Positions 63,726-64,000 of a DNA stretch of 64,000 bases are shown here, piece after piece; positions within the stretch are counted from its first letter, which is position 1, and every line of letters starts with the position of its first letter. Source of the DNA: Capsicum annuum (lineage: Eukaryota > Streptophyta > Magnoliopsida > Solanales > Solanaceae); NCBI RefSeq assembly GCF_002878395.1, contig NC_061114.1:160775433-160839432 (forward strand). Reading direction: 5' to 3'. A model generated the notes under the pieces. That model was given only the letters and a program-made list of their open reading frames with translations, was not told the DNA's origin and ran no database searches. A program made the position numbers and the translations under genes.

Positions 63726-64000
63726 TTTTTTTTATTTTAAAGCAATTTCCTAATTTTTTGTCTGAGATACAAAAAGATAAATTACTAAGGCGGTAAAAAA
63801 TATTACTTGAATAACTCAAAAATCTCCTCATTGAATAGTCTTATCTTGTCTTTTTAATGTCACCGTCTCCTTGTGCCCCCTAAAGTTATAATGAATGTTT
63901 AAAACCCATCTCTAGAACTCTATCTCCTTTAGCTATAAATTAACTCAGCTCATCTCTCTTTTTTATTTAGAATTCTTTTTCACTCCTCTTTGGGGTAATC
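63726..64000. other. Window end, nothing recognised
   Basis: AT-rich sequence running out of the window. Confidence 0.4.

Noticed and set aside
1..64000. tRNA, rRNA or conserved host housekeeping genes
   Set aside because: None seen by eye; the only tRNA-related sequences are retroelement primer-binding sites.

Overview
The window looks like repeat-dominated nuclear DNA of a flowering plant, most likely a nightshade (Solanaceae; Capsicum or Solanum are guesses from repeat style). It is AT-rich, holds nested plant transposons and an integrated caulimovirid of the solendovirus (Tobacco vein clearing virus-like) type, and contains a 100-N assembly gap. I found no intact ordinary host gene. Every sizeable coding region belongs to, or was carried by, a mobile element.

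Layout. 1-7196: dead Ty3/gypsy chromovirus on the plus strand (gag, protease, RT, RNase H, integrase, chromodomain), then its 2.5-kb 3' LTR. 7203-13265: a minus-oriented gypsy LTR split by a Helitron (8839-12654), which is itself split by a 2-kb Mutator-type non-autonomous element (9161-11150) holding three small MITEs. 13870-14880: LINE reverse-transcriptase relic. 15950-24090: MULE-type cluster with MuDR transposase relic, a promoter-equipped small reading frame, a GRF zinc-finger gene and a minus-strand DUF1985 gene, interrupted by an 880-bp inverted repeat. 25550-26200: Tourist-type MITE and a dispersed repeat.

26635-35249 (minus strand): a nearly complete endogenous pararetrovirus. In viral order it has an enhancer-like repeat, TATA box, poly(A) signal, a duplicated pair of small genes, the tRNA-Met primer-binding site, two more small genes, coat protein, movement protein-protease-RT-RNase H, and transactivator. 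The copy starts and ends at the primer-binding site with a 35-bp terminal repeat.

36019-40967: Helitron with a captured gene fragment and long (AAT)n runs. 41630-43475: two MITE-like elements. 43591-45680: shrunken Ulp1-peptidase gene. 46900-61200: two convergent DUF1985/Ulp1-family genes whose introns and flanks carry CAACAGAT minisatellites. The minus-strand gene is split by a 5.8-kb non-autonomous LTR retrotransposon with perfect ACGAT target duplications. 61681-63500: eleven tandem copies of a 167-bp satellite, then another CAACAGAT array.

Functionally this is a graveyard. The viral copy keeps long open frames for coat protein, polymerase and transactivator but has an interrupted movement-protein/protease section. 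The DUF1985/Ulp1 genes share one conserved intron position in three copies, which ties them to one transposon-borne family.
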